A program made the position numbers and the translations under genes. Shown piece after piece: positions 26,871-30,606 of a DNA stretch of 30,606 bases. Numbering within the stretch: position 1 is the stretch's first letter; each line of letters starts with the position of its first letter. The notes beneath the pieces were generated by a model. It ran no database searches, had not been told where the DNA came from, and saw only the letters and a list, made by a program, of their open reading frames with translations. The stretch is from a virus. The stretch covers positions 1 to 30,606 of the IMG/VR virus record IMGVR_UViG_3300045968_000201; one strand, given 5' to 3'.

Positions 26871-27720
26871 ACCGACAGTGCTGACCCCAACGGACAATCA
26901 GCCGGCAGCGGAGAATCAGAACCCCGAAACGAAACCACAGGCGCCGTCAGACTGGCGCTCCTCGCTCCCCGAGGATCTCCGCGGGGAGAAGATGTTCGAG
27001 AACATCAAGGGCAAGGACGCGGCGGAAGCGTTGCCGTCCCTGGCCAAGGGCTACCGTGACGCGCAGCGGCTCGTCGGCGGCAGCATGGGCAAGCTCCCCG
27101 AGAAGGGCGCCAAGCCCGAGGCCATCAAGGCCTGGCAGGACGCGAACCTCGGCAAGCTCCGCGAGGCCGGTGTCATCGACGCGCCGCCCGAGTCCGCGGA
27201 CAAGTACACCGCCAAGCTCATCAAGAATGGCGAGCCCGTGAAGGGCGACCTCGCGCCGTTCTACGCGCACGCGCACAAGCTCGGCCTCACGGACAAGCAG
27301 GCCCAGGGCATGCTCGACCTGTACTCCGAGCAGTCGGCCCAGCTCGGCGGGTCCTACGCCGACACCATGAAGGCCCTGGAGTCCGAGTACGGCGCCGCCA
27401 CCCGGGACCAGATCAAGCTGGCGACGGGCGCGGTGCGGCAGTTCGGCGGGGACGAGGTCATCGACGTCCTCGAAACGACGGGCCTCGGCAACCACCCGGC
27501 CCTCATCAAGATGTTCGCGAAAGTGGGCGCCCTCCTCGCTGAGGACGACCCGACCTTCCGCGACACCGTCCGCAGCAACGACGGCGAGGCGAAGGCCAAG
27601 AAGGCCGCGATCATGAACGACGCGAAGCACCCGTACTGGGACCGGGACAACCCTGGTCACAGGGCCGCGGTCGAAGAGGTCCAGCGGTTGAACGAGATCA
27701 TCGCAGCGCAGGAGAGCTAA
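26860..27720 (+). CDS. Capsid scaffold / assembly protein
   Basis: This 286-residue protein has a Pro/Asn/Glu-rich disordered head (first 28 residues). The conserved DWRSSLPEDLRGEKMFENIK block follows, then helical segments rich in Lys/Glu/Ala (KDAAEALPSLAKGYRDAQRLV, and KLGLTDKQAQGMLDLYSEQ with a later charged tail). This pattern and position, between connector and capsid, fit a podovirus scaffolding protein that guides capsid protein into a procapsid. ATG 26860 overlaps the preceding gene. No protease motif is present. Confidence 0.8.
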   Translation: MATEPTVLTPTDNQPAAENQNPETKPQAPSDWRSSLPEDLRGEKMFENIKGKDAAEALPSLAKGYRDAQRLVGGSMGKLPEKGAKPEAIKAWQDANLGKLREAGVIDAPPESADKYTAKLIKNGEPVKGDLAPFYAHAHKLGLTDKQAQGMLDLYSEQSAQLGGSYADTMKALESEYGAATRDQIKLATGAVRQFGGDEVIDVLETTGLGNHPALIKMFAKVGALLAEDDPTFRDTVRSNDGEAKAKKAAIMNDAKHPYWDRDNPGHRAAVEEVQRLNEIIAAQES

Positions 27721-27722
27721 AG

Positions 27723-27896
27723 GTGCCGCTGGGGCCGGGCGTCCGCTATCGGTACCACAACGGCGTCCGCCTGGCCTTCAAGGGCAACCAGGTTATCGAG
27801 GCCAAGAACCCGAAAACCGGCGCCACGCATACGCCGGCCGAGTTCGAGGCTGATCGCAAGAAGAAAAAGAGGAAGACCATCCTCGGTCGCGGGTAG
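27723..27896 (+). CDS. Small basic protein behind the scaffold gene
   Basis: This 57-residue protein starts at GTG 27723 with GGAGAG seven nt before it. It has a strand-like first half (GVRYRYHNGVRLAFKGNQVIEA) and a very basic C-terminus (ADRKKKKRKTILGRG). Its place between scaffold and capsid genes suggests a head-assembly or DNA-binding role. It is possibly separated from the capsid gene only by the later arrival of the homing endonuclease. No family was recognised. Confidence 0.55.
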   Translation: MPLGPGVRYRYHNGVRLAFKGNQVIEAKNPKTGATHTPAEFEADRKKKKRKTILGRG

Positions 27897-28027
27897 CCCG
27901 CAAGGGTCCGCGCGCACGCCCGTAAGCTGGGCCGGGACAGGCGCCACCGCACAGCGCGCTCAGTCGGGTCGACGCTGGTCGACAACCCGCCGCTACAACC
28001 GCTCACCGTTTTCGCTACGGAGTAGAT

Positions 28028-28366
28028 CTGACCACCGAAGACTCGGCATGGCTCGCAGGGCTGCTGGAGGGCGAGGGCTGCTTTCACCTCGCGCGGGATC
28101 GCTATCCGGCGATCTCCCTCGATATGACTGACCGCGACGTCGTAGAACGCGCGGCCGTGCTCATGCGCGCTCCGTCGGTCTGTGAACAACCGCACCCGGG
28201 TCAGAAGACGAGTTGGCGCATCCGCAGTAATGGACTGCCTGCGCTCGACCTGATGATTCGGATCTATCCGCACCTCGGCGTGCGCCGTCGCGAAAAAGTC
28301 CGCGAGATCCTCAGCGTGTGGGAACACAACCCACGCAAGGCTCGCACCCCAGAAAGAATCCCATGA
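28028..28366 (+). CDS. LAGLIDADG homing endonuclease-like protein, probable CTG start
   Basis: This 112-residue protein has one LAGLIDADG motif, AWLAGLLEGEGCF (about 7-19). The acidic Glu16 stands at the metal-binding position and is followed by the strand YPAISLDMTDRDVVERAAVL. Single-motif members work as dimers that cut long DNA sites. The frame has no ATG, GTG or TTG before the motif. CTG 28028, with GGAG five nt upstream (28019-28022), is the best start. An internal ATG at 28124 would lose the motif. The stop overlaps the capsid ATG (ATGA). It appears to be a free-standing mobile gene inserted between scaffold and capsid genes. Composition is slightly less GC-rich than its neighbours. Confidence 0.75.
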   Translation: MTTEDSAWLAGLLEGEGCFHLARDRYPAISLDMTDRDVVERAAVLMRAPSVCEQPHPGQKTSWRIRSNGLPALDLMIRIYPHLGVRRREKVREILSVWEHNPRKARTPERIP

Positions 28367-29298
28367 GCGACCAGCTTTCGACAGCATTCGTAAAGCAGTA
28401 CCACGACAATGTTGAGATGCTCTTGCAGCAGAAGTCGGGCCAGGTGGCCCCGCTGCTCCGCAACGAGAGCCAGCGCAGCGAGAAGATGTTCTACGAGCAG
28501 ATCGGCAGCATCACGGCCGAGCAGGTGACGAGCCGCTTCGCCGAGTCGCCGGTCAACAACACGCCGCACGACCGGCGCATGGTCACCCTGACCCCGTTCG
28601 CGGTCGGTGACTTCATCGACACCTTCGAGCGGGTGCAGACCCTGATCGACCCCAGCTCGGCCTACGTGCAGAACTTCGTCCGCGCCCTCGGCCGCGAGAA
28701 GGACCGCGTGGCCTTCCAGGCGTTCTTCGCGACCGCGTACACGGGCAAGGAAGGCACCACGACCGAGGCCTACAACACGACCGTGAGCACCACGGCCGGC
28801 GGCCAGGTGGTCGAGGCCGACTTCAACACCGCGAACAGCGGCCTCCTGATCGAGAAGCTGATCGAGGCCCGGCGCACCCTGCTGTCCCTGCACTGGGACC
28901 CGGCGGTGATGGCGCACATCATCATCAACTCGGGCGGCCTGAGCGACCTGCTCAACCAGGTCGAGATCCAGTCGTCCGACTACAACAGCATCAAGGCCCT
29001 GGTCCGTGGCGAGGTGAACACCTACATGGGCTTCAACTTCAGCCCGTGGGAGGGCTACGTCCTCAACGGCACGAACGTGATGCGCGGCACCGGCGTGGAC
29101 GGTGGCGAGGTCGTCGATTGCTTCCCCGTGTTCCAGCGCGACTCCGTGCTGGTCGCGACGGGCATCGACGTCCAGACCGAGATCACGCGGCGCGGTGATC
29201 GTTCTTTCCATTGGTACGGTTATGCCCGCGCGATGTTCGGCGCCACGCGCATGGAAGCCACGCGCGTGCTGAAGATCGAGCGCTACATAAGTGGCTGA
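28363..29298 (+). CDS. Major capsid protein
   Basis: This 311-residue protein matches the podovirus capsid family by its opening SDQLSTAFVKQYHDNVEMLLQ. Further matches are EQIGSITAEQVTSRFAESP, the PHDRRMVTLTPF and DFIDTFERVQTLIDPSSAYV segments, GREKDRVAFQAFFA, and a C-terminal domain ending FGATRMEATRVLKIERY. It builds the icosahedral shell. ATG 28363 overlaps the endonuclease stop (ATGA), so normal expression may depend on translation of, or read-through past, the inserted gene. Only a weak AGAAAGA lies upstream. The in-frame GTG at 28318 belongs to endonuclease sequence and is rejected as a start. Confidence 0.9.
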   Translation: MSDQLSTAFVKQYHDNVEMLLQQKSGQVAPLLRNESQRSEKMFYEQIGSITAEQVTSRFAESPVNNTPHDRRMVTLTPFAVGDFIDTFERVQTLIDPSSAYVQNFVRALGREKDRVAFQAFFATAYTGKEGTTTEAYNTTVSTTAGGQVVEADFNTANSGLLIEKLIEARRTLLSLHWDPAVMAHIIINSGGLSDLLNQVEIQSSDYNSIKALVRGEVNTYMGFNFSPWEGYVLNGTNVMRGTGVDGGEVVDCFPVFQRDSVLVATGIDVQTEITRRGDRSFHWYGYARAMFGATRMEATRVLKIERYISG

Positions 29299-29323
29299 TC
29301 GTAGCCCGCTTATCTGAGACGTG

Positions 29324-29349
29324 CCCCGGGGGCCTTGCGGCCTCCGGGG
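29324..29349 (+). terminator. Hairpin after the capsid gene
   Basis: An 11-bp GC-rich stem (29324-29334 with 29339-29349, one G.T pair) has a TTGC loop. No T-run follows. A partial terminator behind the major capsid gene is common in phages and would raise capsid level over downstream genes. Confidence 0.65.
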
Positions 29350-29389
29350 TCCCACCTCCCACACCTCACCACAAAGGACACAACGACCA

Positions 29390-29881
29390 ATGGCAACGAC
29401 TTGGAACGCGGCCGACTCGGCCCAGATCATCGCGGCGGAGACCGTTCCGCCGACGCTCAACAGCGGTTGTGACATCGGCGAGATGCAGCACGCCTACGGC
29501 AAGCTCACCGTCGCCGCGGCCAGCGGCAACGCGACCGCGCGGATGTGCCGGCTTCCCGGCGGCAAGATCAAGATCTTCCCGAAGCTCTCCTGGGTCAGCG
29601 GGCCCGACGGGGCCTCGGGTCACCTTATCTCCGTGGGCCTTGGTGCCTACGTCAACGGCACCGGCGCAACGGTGAACGCGGACGTGGACGCCCTGCTCAC
29701 GGCCACCGACTTCGGGAACGGCGCGGTTCGCTCGGCCCTCCTGGGCACCGTGACGAACTCGGAGTTCAGCATCGACGTGACGTCGCAGGCCGGCGTCAAC
29801 GTGACCATCTCGGCCTCGGGCGCGGACAGCGGGGCCTCGGGTCTCTTCGAGGTCCTGGTCGCGTTCATGCCCCAGGGCTAA
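29390..29881 (+). CDS. Capsid-accessory / decoration-type protein (candidate)
   Basis: This 163-residue protein begins at ATG 29390 with AAAGGA about 12 nt upstream. The sequence is rich in Gly, Ala, Ser, Val and Thr with predicted beta strands (HLISVGLGAYVNGTGATVNADV, EFSIDVTSQAGVNVTISASGADSG). It has no catalytic pattern. Its position directly after the capsid gene and its beta-rich composition suit a head decoration or stabilising protein. No family was recognised, so this remains an inference. A minor virion or tail protein is the alternative. Confidence 0.5.
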   Translation: MATTWNAADSAQIIAAETVPPTLNSGCDIGEMQHAYGKLTVAAASGNATARMCRLPGGKIKIFPKLSWVSGPDGASGHLISVGLGAYVNGTGATVNADVDALLTATDFGNGAVRSALLGTVTNSEFSIDVTSQAGVNVTISASGADSGASGLFEVLVAFMPQG

Positions 29882-29945
29882 AGACCCAACCCGCTGGCAG
29901 ACCGGGACCCCAATGTCTGCCGTTTTCCCACCCCACTGGAGGCCC

Positions 29946-30606
29946 ATGGATCAGCCGAAGATCTACCTCGCGCTTCCCACCTATGACGGGCAGCGGTTTA
30001 ACGCGTTCCAGATTACGCACGCGCTGCCGCACATCAAGTGGGCCAACGAGCTTCAGTCCTCGGCCCTCCCGTTCTGCTTCAACCGGCTCTGGTGCGAGAT
30101 GCTGAACATGCGCGACCAGGGCAAGGTCACGCACTTCATGATGATGCACGCCGACGTGCGGCCCCTCAAGGCCAACTTCGTGAAGGTCCTCTACGACGAG
30201 TTGGTCGCCTACGAGGCCGACGTCATGGCGACGATCCTCCCGATCAAGAACGAGCTGGGCCTCACGTCGACCGGCATCGAGACCGACGACCCGTACGGCC
30301 CGCGGCGCCTGACGATGCAGCAGGCCTACGCGATGGACGAGACCTGGACCAGCGACGCCCTGGTCTTCAACACCGGGCTCTGGATCGCGGACGTGCGCGG
30401 CGACTGGGCCGAGAAGGTTGCCTTCAAGTTCCAGGACGGCATCCGAAAGGGGCCCGCCGGCTGGGAGGCCTGGTTCATCCCCGAGGACTGGGACTTCTCG
30501 CGCCAGGTTCGCGCCCTCGGTCTCACCGCCTACGTGACCCGCAAAGTCCTCGCCGACCACATCGGCACGCACGAGTACACGAACGCCAAGCCCTGGGGCA
30601 CGGCGT
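29946..30606 (+). CDS. Glycosyltransferase (GT-A fold), 3' cut by window
   Basis: At least 220 residues are visible from ATG 29946, with GGAGG three nt upstream. The opening KIYLALPTYDGQ is a nucleotide-sugar-binding strand. VTHFMMMHADVRP (about 60-72) carries an acidic DxR-type equivalent of the DxD metal site. MATILPIKNELG, FNTGLWIADVRG and VLADHIGTHEY (His near the end) fit family-2-like phage glycosyltransferases. It could glycosylate a virion protein or modify host surface sugars. The gene continues past the right edge. Confidence 0.7.
   Translation, partial: MDQPKIYLALPTYDGQRFNAFQITHALPHIKWANELQSSALPFCFNRLWCEMLNMRDQGKVTHFMMMHADVRPLKANFVKVLYDELVAYEADVMATILPIKNELGLTSTGIETDDPYGPRRLTMQQAYAMDETWTSDALVFNTGLWIADVRGDWAEKVAFKFQDGIRKGPAGWEAWFIPEDWDFSRQVRALGLTAYVTRKVLADHIGTHEYTNAKPWGTA

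Noticed and set aside
28318-28362. GTG start 15 codons upstream of the capsid ATG
   Set aside because: Those codons overlap the endonuclease reading frame and do not resemble capsid N-termini.
1-30606. Search for a CRISPR array
   Set aside because: No series of regularly spaced identical repeats was seen. The repeats present are promoters or single 24-bp copies.
1-30606. Phage-encoded single-subunit RNA polymerase of the T7 kind
   Set aside because: No frame shows its motifs. The only family A-type enzyme is the DNA polymerase at 9375-11243.

Overview
The window is part of a temperate, podovirus-like (short-tailed) bacteriophage genome, or a prophage. The DNA is very GC-rich (clearly above 60% by eye) and GTG and TTG starts are common. 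A signal-peptide-bearing protein with the pattern of an outer-membrane beta-barrel points to a Gram-negative, high-GC host. The host genus cannot be read from the sequence.

Layout. (1) 1-4640, plus strand: end of the late region. It holds the tail of one gene, a 959-residue virion/ejection-type protein, then a lysis cassette (membrane protein, GH24 lysozyme, two tiny membrane proteins, a phospholipase-A2-like protein). (2) 4640-7025, minus strand: an integration/conversion module with a strong terminator, a tyrosine integrase, a zinc-ribbon protein and an outer-membrane-type beta-barrel protein. (3) 7029-19793, minus strand: one long, very tightly packed early/replication block. From its 5' end it carries many mini-proteins (about half with Cys pairs), a papain/C39-like protein, a HicA-like protein, a sigma-region-2-like protein, a possible OB-fold protein, a Cas4/RecB-like nuclease, a primase-polymerase/DnaB-like helicase, a putative nuclease, a RuvC-like resolvase, a family A DNA polymerase, a DnaQ-like exonuclease, an HAD nucleotidase and a dATP/dGTP-diphosphohydrolase-like protein. 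(4) 19800-20286: divergent control region with an XRE-type repressor on the plus strand. (5) 20287-22100, plus: small genes, a palindrome-rich AT-rich segment, a possible small terminase and a tRNA-Asn. (6) 22100-30606, plus: packaging and head genes (terminase large subunit, head-tail connector, Bbp19-like protein, scaffold, LAGLIDADG endonuclease, major capsid protein, a capsid-accessory candidate, a glycosyltransferase cut by the window end). Tail genes are missing and probably lie between the right end and the left end of the window on a circular or longer map.

Control. Five minus-strand promoters (5815-5843, 6997-7025, 18635-18664, 19058-19086, 19834-19862) share a TTGAC(A/G) -35 box, a 17-18 nt spacer containing an almost invariant TTCGCG core, and a TAG-type -10. 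Three sit in the early block with conserved leaders. The other two drive the integrase and the beta-barrel gene. This looks like one operator/promoter family that ties integration, lysogenic conversion and early lytic expression to one regulator, probably the divergent XRE protein. Within operons nearly every gene overlaps the next by a stop/start such as GTGA, ATGA or TGATG, implying translational coupling.

Most unusual points: the repeated promoter family and a duplicated promoter cassette; a 24-bp exact repeat in front of two unrelated early genes; a LAGLIDADG endonuclease with a probable CTG start whose stop overlaps the capsid start; a phospholipase-A2-like protein beside the lysozyme; a sigma-region-2-only protein; and a family A polymerase with HDA instead of HDE in motif C.
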